The notes under the pieces were generated by a model. The model was given only the letters and a program-made list of their open reading frames with translations, did no database searches and had not been told where the DNA came from. Below are positions 11,225 to 21,061 of a stretch of 64,000 nucleotides of DNA, piece by piece. Numbering within the stretch: the first letter of the stretch is position 1; every line of letters begins with the position of its first letter. The position numbers and the translations under genes were made by a program. Location of the stretch: the NCBI GenBank assembly GCA_025330725.1, contig JAIWND010000002.1, forward strand, positions 868,001-932,000, read 5' to 3'. The DNA comes from Chlamydoabsidia padenii. Taxonomy: Eukaryota > Mucoromycota > Mucoromycetes > Mucorales > Cunninghamellaceae.

Positions 11225-12440
11225 TTATTGTTGATCCATAAAGTTTTTGCGTAAAAAGTTGGACACAGATTCAAAGACGACCAAGAGGACACCACCACCA
11301 GGACCCAATCTCAATACCTTGGCAGTGAAACCACGGTAAAGAGTAGCAAATCTATCAACAAAAGAAGAAGGATAATATAATCTACATTAGTAATCCCTCC
11401 CCAACCATGCCCATAAAAAAGCACTTACCCTTCTTCCTTGGCAATCAAAGTCAAAGAAGGCAAAGCCCAGTTATACTTTTTGGGTCCTTCACCAGAATAG
11501 CCTTGTACACGAGACTTGACGACATCCAAAGGATTATTCAGAATAGTACCAAAAGTACCCCCAAAAGTACCCGCCACAAAGTTATTCATCAATTGTTCAT
11601 TCTTCGTTTCCGCCTTGGGTAATTTATCCTTGATCATAAAGATAGTACCAAAGTATCCACCATTCCAGATCGCATGACGCCACATGGTTGCTTCTAATCC
11701 ATTATAAAGAGCCATAGGACCTTCTTGTTTGATAATCTTGGTCAATGCATCGGTGGTGCCAAAGTATTTGCTTGCCTATTACAAAATCATATGAGTATCT
11801 CTTTTCTCTTTTGTTTTTGTTACTACTTACGTTTCTGGGATCTTGCATACGGATCTTGACCAATTCAAAGGGCACAATCAACAAGGCTTCGGTTACACCA
11901 GCACTGACCCCAGTGGCGATCGCTAAAGGTTGAGTCACCTTTTCAATACCAAACATCTTCTTGTACAAAGCAGTATATTGTTCATTGGCAGCAAACTTGG
12001 TGGCACGTTTAGGTGCTTCTACAAGAATAGGAGCGGCAATACCACGGTACAATGTAGCGGGACTAGAATAAACGTTTTGTTAGTCACCACCTAAGTAGCA
12101 TACACGTCCCCCGCCCCTTTTACTTACCCTTCCTTCTTGATAATGTTTCTGAAGCTTTCAATGATTCCAGAACTGGCACCAGTACTAAGTTGAGCCCGAG
12201 TCTTGACAACTACAAAAAGGATTAGTTTCTAACTGTGTCCCTCCCCCATTTTTTTTTTTTTTATCTTACCATCCAAAGGATACATGCAAAGGATTTCAGT
12301 GACGCCTACATGTACAAAAAAAAAAAGGGGAAAGTGTTAAAACTTTTTCAAGACACAGTCATTAATGATCTTCATTTACCTGCAACGGCACCAGCCAAGA
12401 ATTGAAAGTGGAAAGGAAGAGGTTGTTGTTGAGCGGCCAT
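11225..12440 (-). CDS. mitochondrial 2-oxodicarboxylate carrier (Odc1/2-like)
   Basis: A mitochondrial carrier family (SLC25) protein expected to exchange 2-oxoadipate and 2-oxoglutarate across the inner membrane, serving lysine metabolism. Six exons (12440-12380, 12305-12270, 12209-12128, 12062-11831, 11775-11429, 11351-11225) give 294 aa; intron phases are 1, 1, 2, 0, 2. Three carrier signatures are intact: PLDVVKTRAQ, PFELVKIRMQ and PLDVVKSRVQ. The blocks EAPKRATKFAANEQY and RHAIWNGGYF are typical of the oxodicarboxylate subgroup. A diverged paralogue lies at 32333-33642 on the same strand. Confidence 0.92.
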
Positions 12441-12773
12441 GGTTGAGATAATAAGAAGAGAAAGAAAGGAAGAAGAAAAAATCTGTTTTAAATTCCCCAA
12501 TAAAGATTTATGACACAGATCTGAAAACAGGGTGGGGTTCAGTCAATCTGATTGGGCGAGCGGGGTTTGACGTTTCGTAAGCGCAAGCGCTACTGTGTTG
12601 ATTTCCCCTAAGCTTTCCGCACCTTCCCACATGTGAAATCATGACCCTTTCCCATTATGTACATTGTGAAAAAAAAGAACTGATCATCAAACAAATCAAA
12701 TTTATTGATAAAAGAAAGAAGGAAAAAAAAAAAGACTGATCATACTGAATCAAAAAGACGGATCGAGCGGGAT

Positions 12774-13067
12774 TTAAATATCATAGCCTTCCATGTCTCG
12801 CGGCCAAGTGGGAGGACGAGGAGGCCAGGTTGGTGGCCATGGGGGCCAAGTGGGAGGGCGAGGAGGCCATGGGGGCCAAGTGGGAGGACGAGGAGGCCAT
12901 GGGGGCCAAGTGGGAGGACGAGGTGGCCAGACAACATTGGCATCATCGGTCGGATAATACTCTTCAGCAGATCGAACCTCTTCAGTGTTCTTCTCGGCAC
13001 ACAAGACGCCCATCACCAGGGCAACCAAGACCATCAAGAAAAGACTCAAGTTTGATTTCAAAGACAT
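12774..13067 (-). CDS. secreted Trp/Pro-repeat protein
   Basis: A 97-aa intronless ORF. The first 24 residues are a clear signal peptide (MSLKSNLSLFLMVLVALVMG, cleavage probably after VLCA). A short acidic segment follows (EKNTEEVRSAEEYYPTDD), then about 45 residues made only of Trp, Pro, Arg and Thr as repeats of the type WPPRPPTWPPWPP, then an acidic tail (RDMEGYDI). The mature protein has no cysteine. A TATAAAAG box stands about 55 bp upstream of the ATG. I know of no family with this composition. It may be a structural wall or extracellular-matrix peptide, or a precursor of short peptides. The perfect frame through the repeats and the good signal peptide argue that it is real. Confidence 0.75.
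   Translation of the reverse strand: MSLKSNLSLFLMVLVALVMGVLCAEKNTEEVRSAEEYYPTDDANVVWPPRPPTWPPWPPRPPTWPPWPPRPPTWPPWPPTWPPRPPTWPRDMEGYDI
12801..12930 (-). repeat. 30-bp tandem repeat coding for the Trp/Pro repeats
   Basis: On the plus strand the unit is GGGGGCCAAGTGGGAGGACG plus AGGAGGCCAT, repeated head-to-tail at 12841, 12871 and 12901, with an imperfect first copy from 12801 and a 10-bp partial unit. Each 30-bp unit encodes ten residues, so changes in copy number keep the frame. The copies are almost identical, which points to recent expansion or homogenisation. The tract is GC-rich, unlike the surrounding DNA. Confidence 0.9.
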
Positions 13068-13659
13068 TGTTTGTTATAATATTAATGAAGAATACCAACA
13101 GACAGACCTTTTCTATCTGTCTTTTATACCATTTTCTTTATGCAACCTCGTTTATCAACATTTGAGGTTTATCAAAACGGTACCTGAATCTATTTTAATT
13201 AAGGAACCCGTGAGAATCCACACTACAGCACATTTATCAACACATTTAGATGGGTTGTAAAAAAACGATTTTATTGATAAAATAAAGCATTTCTTTTGTT
13301 CTTGTGATAAAGATTAATCAAGATGTTAGTGTTGAACGGTATACAAAGAGAGGGAGAGTAGTAATAGTAATAGGATGAGGATGATATGAATGAGAATGTA
13401 AAGTAGTAATAATAAAAGAGATATGACAGTAATGGAATGCAGAGGGTTGAGACTCTTATGAGGTATGTGTTGAACATATACAATTTGCTAGTCTTGTTGA
13501 AGAAAAGCAAAGATAAAATAAAAAAAAAACTATATAAAACAAGGGGATAGGGGAAGAACAAAAGAAATATACACAAAAGATAAAAAGATAAATAAAATAA
13601 GCTATACTAAAGATAAACCATCAAGGCCAAAGAGAGGTGTTGTTGTTGTTGTTGATTTT
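13068..13659. other. intergenic region with TATA box for the Trp/Pro gene
   Basis: The minus-strand TATAAAAG at 13121-13128 lies at a normal distance for the gene starting at 13067. The remaining AT-rich sequence to 13659 is probably the 3' UTR of the GATA gene. A minus-strand ORF at 13271-13576 is Tyr/Phe/Ser-rich low complexity and is not credible. Confidence 0.6.
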
Positions 13660-14583
13660 TTAAGATTGGGCCAGCACCGAGCGTAAAATAACACATCGTC
13701 GTTCCAACATATCCAAGAATCCATGCATTTGATCATGATTCATACGAGCCAAGAGTCCCTTGAATCGATCATCTTCTTCCGTCAAATCCTTTTGTTTCTT
13801 GGCCATCATGTCCTCCTCCTCCTCCCCATCATGAGAGCGTTTGACACCAGTAATAGGACCATAAGAATGCTGTTGTTGAATAGCAGGCAATAACAATGGT
13901 TTCTTGGATACCAAAGGTTTCAAATCCTTGTTGTTGTTGTTGTTGTTCATCATCATGGTAGCAATAGGATCCATCACAGGTAATGGTGGTGACGGAGCCA
14001 CTTGTTTTTGTCGCACATGTAAAGGTCGATGAGCACCGTATTGTTTGTAATAAAGACCACATGCATTACAGAGAGAGTGAGCCCGATCGGGTGTACGTCG
14101 CCATAAAGGTGTTTTCGTCACATGACAATTAAAGCATTCAAGTTGACGAGGAGTGCGTGTTTTCTTGTTGGTGGATTTGGTGGTGGTTGATTGCTTTGTT
14201 GTTGTTGTTGTTGGAATGGCTTCAAACATGTCTTCTTTTTGTACAGTAGCTACAGCAGGTTCTTCTTCAAACTTGACAAATTGATTCAGATCCAATTCAA
14301 ACCCAAAGGAAGTGTCTTGTTGTTGTTGTTGTTGTTGTTGTTGTGATTGTGGTTGACCATAGGTAGTTGCTAACATCAAGGCAGCCAATGTTTGTTCATC
14401 CAAAGGACCATCCAAAGGTGACATGAAGGAATCCAAGGAAGTGGTAGGTGAGGGTAAAGAATCAGTGTTGGTTAAAGCAGGTGAGGGAAATGAGCTATCA
14501 TTAAACAAGTGTGCCAAACCAGTTTGATCTTGTTCAAAGAAGAGATCAGGAGATATTAAATAATCTTCTGTTGTACAAGTCAT
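13660..14583 (-). CDS. GATA-type zinc-finger transcription factor
   Basis: An intronless 307-aa protein with one GATA zinc finger. The cysteines at about residues 150, 153, 172 and 175 have the spacing C-X2-C-X18-C-X2-C ([14 protein letters not shown] ... [17 protein letters not shown]), followed by a basic tail (HVRQKQ). The N-terminal half is acidic and Ser/Pro/Gln-rich, consistent with an activation region; a poly-Gln run lies near residue 81-89. A C-terminal helix ([23 protein letters not shown]) may dimerise or bind a partner. The ATG at 14583 was chosen because the frame upstream is hydrophobic low-complexity AT translation. GATA factors in fungi control nitrogen, iron, light or differentiation; one finger does not decide which. 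Confidence 0.9.
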   Translation of the reverse strand: MTCTTEDYLISPDLFFEQDQTGLAHLFNDSSFPSPALTNTDSLPSPTTSLDSFMSPLDGPLDEQTLAALMLATTYGQPQSQQQQQQQQQDTSFGFELDLNQFVKFEEEPAVATVQKEDMFEAIPTTTTTKQSTTTKSTNKKTRTPRQLECFNCHVTKTPLWRRTPDRAHSLCNACGLYYKQYGAHRPLHVRQKQVAPSPPLPVMDPIATMMMNNNNNNKDLKPLVSKKPLLLPAIQQQHSYGPITGVKRSHDGEEEEDMMAKKQKDLTEEDDRFKGLLARMNHDQMHGFLDMLERRCVILRSVLAQS

Positions 14584-15510
14584 GATAAAGTATAATGTGA
14601 TGATGGGGAGGAGGAGAATATATATAAGTATGGGAGGAGGAGGAGAGTAATGGTTAAAAACGGTGAAGGAAAGAAGAAGAGACAAAAAAAAACTTTTTTT
14701 TTTTTTCTCTTTTACTTCCTCTGGTTTATTTGAAATACCGATATTTAAAATCCCGATATGAAAGCTGACCAATGCCATTCACAGATGGGGAGTCCTTCCC
14801 GATAAAAGAAAAAGAATACAGGGCCGCATGAACCTTAAAAAAGTTTTTTTCATACATGTATACATGTAGGTTACATGTCTTCATAAACAAGTTTCTTCTC
14901 ATTCACTCTTTGTGTTCCCTTTCTTCCTACATTTTCACTTTGTATAAGCAAAACTACAATGAAGCAATGGAAAGTGAGGAGGAAAGAGGGCGGTTGAAAA
15001 GGGTGAAATAAAATGAGTCAAGGGCGGACTATGAACGTTATTTCCAATCATCCATAGCTTGGTACCTATTCAGCCATAAAGGGAGAGGAATCCATGGGTC
15101 TTCAAAATCAAGCCTCTTTCTTCTCTTACCCTAAATAATCCAACCAGGCTAGTAGTATAGTGGTTGAGCAAAAAAGTAATCCATAATGGGGTGAGGTATA
15201 TTCAAAGGTCTTATCAGTAGATAATCTGGGGAGCGGGGTTACGGGCTGGTATTGAATTATCCTATATATTCCAAATGGGGGAAAAGGGATACTCTTTTGG
15301 TGCTTGCCCATTCCCGAATTCCTTGACCAGTTTTTTGTAAAAAGAAAAAAGAAAAAAAAAAGTGAGACATCATGCATCCTTTGTTACCAATAATTACAAC
15401 CATAAGAAGAGGTGATTTCCTATTAACGAAACACATTTTAAAAGACAGTGGACATATTATGTAAAACCGGCAAGCGGGAGAAGATGTTTTTATTGTATTT
15501 AAAAGATGTA
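14584..15510. other. intergenic region upstream of the GATA gene
   Basis: About 930 bp. Close to the GATA start are ATTTAAAATCCCGATATGA (about 14741-14757), a variant of the recurrent promoter element, and a long AT-rich leader. A palindromic run CATACATGTATACATGTA lies near 14851-14868. Around 15150 the words GTAGTATAGTGGTTGAG look like a tRNA A-box, but no B-box or fold follows. No gene seen. Confidence 0.55.
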
Positions 15511-17164
15511 TCAAACAGGTGCATAAACTATTCTTAATATTTCTGCTACAATATCCGAGACAGCAACTTGTTCATTGATCTTGTGTTGTCCATCCAAACG
15601 TAGTCGATGACCAACGACCTTTTCCACCGCTACGGCCACTAGATCTGGTGTTAAAAAGTTCCGTCGAAATAAAGCGGCCAGTGATCTAGTTAAAGGTATT
15701 GTGTTAGCATATATATAGAAAGAGACAGAGATGATTTACTTTGTTACTGTAACCAAATCCTGTGAGGTACGTGCCGTCAAACCACCACTGACCAAAGGAT
15801 GAGTACGTACCCCAACAACAATGTCCCGTATATACCTTGTGATGTCGATATTGATATGCACTTTACTAGCTTGATCCGCCAAAGTCTTGATTTCATCGCT
15901 GCGTAAAAGGGTGGTTCTTCGGCAAGGAGGAGGTGGGTCGTCTTGTTGATGATTCAAGAATGGAGGTGTGCTGCCAGAAGAAGAGGATGCAGAGAGTTGT
16001 TGAAAGACATCTTCTTTACAATGGTAACTAATAAAAAAATGATCCAACTAGATAATCATTACATCCGAGTCAGTTCCATCACCTTCCTTTGTTATTATTA
16101 TACTTACTAAAGCAGAGGATAAGGTGTGATGATATCCAGTTTCAGGAAGAATGGAGATGGTTAGAAAATAGGGCTTGGGAGTATTGTATCGTACATTAGT
16201 CATACGGATTTCCTTGGTGACAATCAACTAGGGGAAAAAAAATTGATCTAGTTAGCGAGTTTGTTTCTTTTTGTCCATCAAGCCTTACCTCTAATAATGC
16301 CGCTTGTACCAGTTCATTTGCTTGGTCCAATTGTTCTACGATCAAAACCTGAGCCAATCGATGTGTCATTGAGGTATCAGATAAAGTTAAAGGAGGACCA
16401 GCCAAAGCAGAAGAGGTAAATCGTTTTCGATCCCCGAATAATGAAGATCCAGGTGGACGATGTTGTTGTTGATATGATATAGGTAGTGATTTGGTTTGAT
16501 AGGAAGTATGTCGATCGACTAAAGATCTGTGCATTCCTGTAGTACCACCATTATTACTATTGTTGTTGTTAGTGGTGGTAGTTAATCCATTAGGACCCGT
16601 TCCGCCACGGACCGTGAAATCAACTGGACTGATCGGGGACGAGGCTGTATTATTGCTACTGGTGCTGGTATTGTTACTAAGTCTTGATGATGATTTTTTA
16701 TGTTGAATAAGAGGATCATGACGTGTGGGAGGTTGTCGTTTGTTTGTTCGTGCTTTTGTATGTTCCAAATCGTAATGAGTAGAGTAACGTTCGTCATCGT
16801 CGTATGAAGTGAAGAGTCCTTGTACAAAGTCCAACACTGTTTGATCTTGTTGGCAAACCACATTAGCTGTTGTAAAACCAAATAGACAACGACATATCTT
16901 TTATAAATTAAAAAAAAAAAAAAAAGAAGAATTAGTATTGCGTATTCCATTTGTTTGTTTATATGTGATACTTACTTCAGTAGCCATTTGAGCAACAAGA
17001 TGTAACCGGTGAGAAGGCGCGGTTAGTATGAGATGCTTGTTTTTCCCAGAGACAAGGCACAGTAAGATGGAGATAAAAACATCTTGATTAAAAGCCATCC
17101 CCGCCTTTTTCCTTAAAACCGCCATGCGTTGCTTGATCCAATCCCGAGAATCTTGGTCTGCCAT
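15511..17164 (-). CDS. degenerate MoxR/Mg-chelatase-like AAA+ protein
   Basis: Five exons (17164-16976, 16897-16289, 16227-16108, 16047-15740, 15685-15511) give 466 aa. The layout follows the MoxR/Mg-chelatase branch of AAA+ proteins: an N-terminal part with KNKHLILTAPSHRLHLVAQM where the P-loop should be, a Walker-B-like strand (AQVLIVEQLDQANELVQAAL), a following strand block (NTPKPYFLTISILPETGYH) and a C-terminal lid (DITRYIRDIVVGVRTHPLVS, LTARTSQDLV, LTPDLVAVAVEKVVGHRL). The canonical GxxGxGK[ST] and the DE of Walker B are not present, so ATP hydrolysis is doubtful. A Ser/Asn/Thr-rich insert of about 130 residues separates the two halves of the AAA core. Function unknown; probably a scaffold or adaptor. 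Confidence 0.75.
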
Positions 17165-17638
17165 TTGTCGAATTAATATTGTAAAGGGTAAAAGAAAGAC
17201 GAAATATCTCAATCGGTCCTCCTGTTTTTTCTTTTTCTTTTTTGGTCCTTTCTGGGTCCTATTTCAAACCCCGGTCCCGCCTCCATCTCCACTCTTACAG
17301 GCATACTATGGTCCAAGTATACCTTCATGTTGATATAGTATCCATCATCCCCAATTGAAGCTTTTCTTTTGGATTCATTCATAATGGGCATAACAGACCC
17401 ACTAACACCCCCCCCCCTCAAGCTAACATACGCATAAAAGTTGATACATTTGTTGTCCTTGTATATTTCATGCATCGTATCGAATAACATTCCAGAATGA
17501 GCCCCTGAATTACTTTTTTGGAATGCCGCTATTCATGCAAAAACAAAGTCCCCTCGTTAAAAAAGCCATACACCCAAATGAAAACAAAATAAAAAAAAAA
17601 AAGATATGATAACAAGAGTTTATTAATTACATTATTAA
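17165..17638. other. intergenic region, AAA-like gene / aldehyde dehydrogenase
   Basis: 474 bp holding the promoter side of the AAA-like gene and the 3' UTR of the aldehyde dehydrogenase. ATTTCAAACCCCG at about 17260-17272 resembles the recurrent promoter element. A C9 run is present near 17409. No gene seen. Confidence 0.5.
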
Positions 17639-19099
17639 TTAAAGAGCATGTAAGACGCTTTTGGTAAAACTAAATTCATCCAAGGCATTTTGACCTAGAT
17701 CCTTTCCAAATCCAGATAACTTGCGACCACCAAAGGGTACAGAAGCAGGAATGGCATTATAAGTATTAATCCAAACAATCCCAGTCTGCAACTTGGAGGC
17801 AATAGCATGAGCAGAAGCATAGTTCCCCGAGAAGACACCCGCCGCCAGACCAAAAGAAGTAGACCGATTAGCACGCGAGACAGCTTCTTGTACCGAATCA
17901 AACGGAGCTAATACCGAAAGAACAGGACCAAACACTTCATCAGTAGCCAAACAATCATCATCAGGTATACCCACATAAACTGAAGGAGGCACAAAGTAAC
18001 CATTAGCCAGATCAGAAGGCAGGTGTTGTTCAGCTTGGAAAGTAGGTGTATACCGAGAATGTTGCGTCACATACCGTTGCACACGTTCATATTGCTGTTG
18101 ATCAATCAAAGGACCATAAGAGTATCCATCCTCCTTATTGGTTGGTGTCCATTTTTTAGTTTCTGACTCCAGTAGATCGATAAAGGCATCATGAATGCGA
18201 GAATGGACCAAGACACGTGAGACAGCACAACAGTTCTGGCCGGCATTGCTGAAAGCACCTTGAGCGACATGGTAAGCGGCGCTAGCAAGATCTGCATCGG
18301 CATCGATGATCACAGTGTTTTTGCCACCACATTCCAGAGTGAGAGGTTGAAGTGTCGAGGTGGCCTGACGCATAATTGCTTGTCCCGCTGGTGTTGATCC
18401 CGTAAAACTCGTCTTGTCCACGCCATCCACCACAGCCTGTCCCGTTTCCAGTCCACCAGGTAACACTTGAATCACATTGTCCGAGATGATTTTGGCTGAG
18501 AGTTCCGCCAAGGCCAATGTCGTCAAGGGTGTCTGTGGTGCAGGTTTGATAATCACGGCATTCCCTGCCGCCAGTGCCGGTGCGAGTTTCCATCCTGTCA
18601 GCATCAATGGGTAGTTGAAGGAGGTGATTAGGCCACAGACACCGATGGGTTCCAGTTGTGTCGTATGGTGCATCATCATTGTCGTGTGTGAGGTGCCACG
18701 GGGCTTGTCGGCATACCCTGCAAAATACCGTAAACAGCTGATGGTTTCGTCCACTTCGCCCTGACAGTCGGTTAAGGGTTTGCCGGTTTGTAATCGTTCC
18801 AGGGCGCTTAATTCGTCATGGTGATCCATTGCTGTTTGTGCCAATGCAAGAAGGGCATCACGTCGTTCGGTCCCTGGTAGTGATCCCCAGTCAAGTTGTG
18901 CCACCCGCGCTAGTTCGATGCTTTTCTTGACTTGAGCAGGAGGTGTGTCTTGCACCACCACATTGCTGGCTTGCCCTGTACATGGATTCACCAATGTGCG
19001 TAGTGAATGAGAACAAGTGTTGTCGCCCGGGATAATTCGTCCTTGTGTGTATCGTCCTAACACAGAGATGCTTTTCCAACTTGACCAGATGTGTGACAT
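17639..19099 (-). CDS. NAD(P)-dependent aldehyde dehydrogenase (betaine-aldehyde/aminoaldehyde type)
   Basis: A 486-aa intronless aldehyde dehydrogenase. All core motifs are present: FNYPLMLTGWKLAPALAAGN (cofactor-binding region), FTGSTPAGQAI, LECGGKN with the general-base Glu (about residue 256), and NAGQNCCAVSRV with the catalytic Cys at about 290. The C-terminal TNxFGPVLSV-type block reads EVFGPVLSV, and PFGGRKLSGFGKDLG is the usual end of betaine-aldehyde and 4-trimethylaminobutyraldehyde dehydrogenases. It oxidises an aldehyde to the acid; substrate specificity cannot be fixed from sequence alone. The ATG at 19099 is chosen because the upstream in-frame stretch crosses the promoter element at 19163. 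The first 20 residues are weakly basic and could be a targeting sequence. Confidence 0.93.
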   Translation of the reverse strand: MSHIWSSWKSISVLGRYTQGRIIPGDNTCSHSLRTLVNPCTGQASNVVVQDTPPAQVKKSIELARVAQLDWGSLPGTERRDALLALAQTAMDHHDELSALERLQTGKPLTDCQGEVDETISCLRYFAGYADKPRGTSHTTMMMHHTTQLEPIGVCGLITSFNYPLMLTGWKLAPALAAGNAVIIKPAPQTPLTTLALAELSAKIISDNVIQVLPGGLETGQAVVDGVDKTSFTGSTPAGQAIMRQATSTLQPLTLECGGKNTVIIDADADLASAAYHVAQGAFSNAGQNCCAVSRVLVHSRIHDAFIDLLESETKKWTPTNKEDGYSYGPLIDQQQYERVQRYVTQHSRYTPTFQAEQHLPSDLANGYFVPPSVYVGIPDDDCLATDEVFGPVLSVLAPFDSVQEAVSRANRSTSFGLAAGVFSGNYASAHAIASKLQTGIVWINTYNAIPASVPFGGRKLSGFGKDLGQNALDEFSFTKSVLHAL

Positions 19100-19161
19100 T
19101 GTGTAGATTGGTGAGAAAGAGGTGATATTCCATTTCCCCCATTTTTTTTTTTCTATTTGAA

Positions 19162-19180
19162 AGGCGGGATTTGAAATCGA
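19162..19180. promoter_or_regulatory. GGCGGGATTTGAAAT element in a bidirectional promoter
   Basis: GGCGGGATTTGAAATCGAG lies between the divergent starts of the aldehyde dehydrogenase (19099) and the NSRP1-like gene (19243), about 65 bp from each. A second TTTGAAA precedes it by a few bases. The same element occurs at similar distances upstream of several other genes in the window. Confidence 0.6.
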
Positions 19181-19242
19181 GAATTTACTCAAAGATTTTT
19201 TTTTTTTTTGTAATTGCCATTCACATTTCTTTCCATCCTACC

Positions 19243-20531
19243 ATGAAATTCGGACTCAATTTAACCAAGAAGAAACCCACAGGCCGACCCACTACTAACA
19301 GACCAGCAGCAACAGCATTTGCGTTCCAAGACGATGATGATGACGATGATGACGACGACAACCAATCACAGACTCCTACCTCATTAAAAGAACAGGCCAA
19401 GAAACAACGACAAAAGATCAATCAACAACTCCAAACCAGTGCATCCACCACCTTGGCTCATCAAAAAGTAAAAGAAGCCCAAGAACAAGCCTTACAAGAC
19501 GATCCGACGATATTTGATTACGATGCTGTGTACGATGATCTCAAGGCCGCTGAATCCCAACAAAAACTCGCCACCAAAACTCAAGACACCGACAAGAAGG
19601 CCAAGTATATCCAGAACCTGTTGGAAATGGCGGATATTCGAAAGAAGGATCGACTGCTGGCCGAAGAAAAGAAGGTGGCTCGTGAACGACTGGCTGAAGG
19701 GGATGAATTTGCTGATAAGGATGTCTTTATGACAGAATCGTAAGTGGGATATACATATGAATGAAAAAGTAACTAGTCTATTCAAAAGTCCATTGCCTTT
19801 ATTTTAATTTTTATAGGTACAAGAAACAAAAGGCGGAACTGGAACGTATCGAAGCAGAAGAACGTCAACGAGAAGGTAAGTGGTTACATACATACGGTGA
19901 CAAAAAAAAAAGGGGGGGGACTAACTCTTTAATGAACGACGATGCTGTAGAACAAGCTGCCAAGAAATCCACCATGACCTCATTTTACAAGCAAGTCCTG
20001 GACAAGAAGGAAGCTGAACACCGAGCCCTGATGAACGCCACCAAGAAATCTCAAGGCAAACCCTCTACAACCACAACATCAACTAATACAGACGATCATC
20101 ACATTGTCGAAGCTAAACGAAAAGGGGTCCAGTTGAACGATAATGACGAAGTGGTGGATAAACGTGAACTACTAGGTGCGGGGTTGAATGTGGCTAGTAA
20201 ACCGCGTTTTGGCAGTTTTGGCTCATTAGCAAGCAGTGACGCTCGGATCAAGGAACGACAAGAAGAATACGAAGCATATAAACGGAAAAAGGTCGCCGAT
20301 TACGATGCTAAGCGGCGGAAAGGCAATGGTGGTGATGAACGGGAACGACTCAGTAAAGAAATCGAAAAACAAATGGTGGAAACGAAACGCAAGGCAGAAC
20401 AGGAACAGGTGGAAAAGGAACGGGCATTACAACAGGCAGCAGCTACTCGAAGGACAACGGACGAGGCAGCGCTCAGTGCTCGGGAACGGTATCTGGCTCG
20501 AAAGAAACAGAAAACGATAGGGGGTTCTTAG
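19243..20531 (+). CDS. NSRP1/CCDC55-like nuclear speckle splicing regulator
   Basis: Three exons (19243-19739, 19817-19875, 19951-20531) give 378 aa. The start MKFGLNLTKKK, the block DDPTIFDYDAVYDDLKA, and KAKYIQNLLEMADIRKKDRLLAEEKKVARER are the DUF2040 signature of nuclear speckle splicing regulatory protein 1. Then come KKSTMTSFYKQVLDKKEAEHRA and a long charged C-terminal coiled coil. A run of about ten Asp lies near residue 30-40. In animals the protein binds RNA and influences splice-site choice. The gene is divergent from the aldehyde dehydrogenase across 143 bp. Confidence 0.9.
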
Positions 20532-21061
20532 GGGCTATTATATATATCTTTAGTTTAGTTACATATATGTATAAATGCATCCAATAAAATTCTTCTTTTT
20601 TTTTATTTATCTTTATGATTTTTGTGATTAATCAAATTGGTATGGCGCGGGCAGGATTCATGCAATCCTACTTTGTATATGTATAGATAGAATAATAAAA
20701 TAGGTGTAGAATAGTAATCCAATTATCAAACTAATCATGTGGAAACTCTGTACACTCGTAGGTGAAAGAAGTGTATTGATTTGTGTGGTAGTGAACCTAG
20801 TGTGTAGTAAGTAGCCAGGATAATGGTTGATGGTCTGATTCCAAGTGCATAATTCAAATCCCGAATGCCTTTGTCCTTTTTTAGAACATAGTGGCGGTCA
20901 CACACCACTGCTTTTTTTTCACCGTGTTGAAAAAGACTCCAATCATTTTTCATTATTTCATTTATCCTTTTCCCTTTTCCCTTTTTCCTTTTTTTTTTTT
21001 TTTCTTTCTTTCTTTTAATCCTTCTTCTTCTTCTTCTCTTTTTGTTTTTATGTAAACTGCT
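20532..21061. other. intergenic region upstream of SET2
   Basis: 530 bp. AATAAAA near 20585 is a likely polyadenylation signal for the NSRP1-like gene. TTCAAATCCCGA at about 20853-20864 is a minus-oriented copy of the recurrent promoter element, roughly 200 bp before the SET2 start. The last 90 bases before ATG 21062 are almost all pyrimidines (CTTTCTTTCTTTT, CTTCTTCTTCTTCTC). No gene seen. Confidence 0.55.

Noticed and set aside
12801..12930. CRISPR-like 30-bp repeats
   Set aside because: The units are directly adjacent without spacers and code for protein repeats in a eukaryotic gene.
14851..14868. palindrome CATACATGTATACATGTA as an operator
   Set aside because: Such AT-rich palindromes are expected by chance here and no second copy in a comparable position was found.
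15140..15245. tRNA-like A-box (GTAGTATAGTGGTTGAG)
   Set aside because: No B-box, no anticodon arm and no cloverleaf could be drawn in the following 80 bases.
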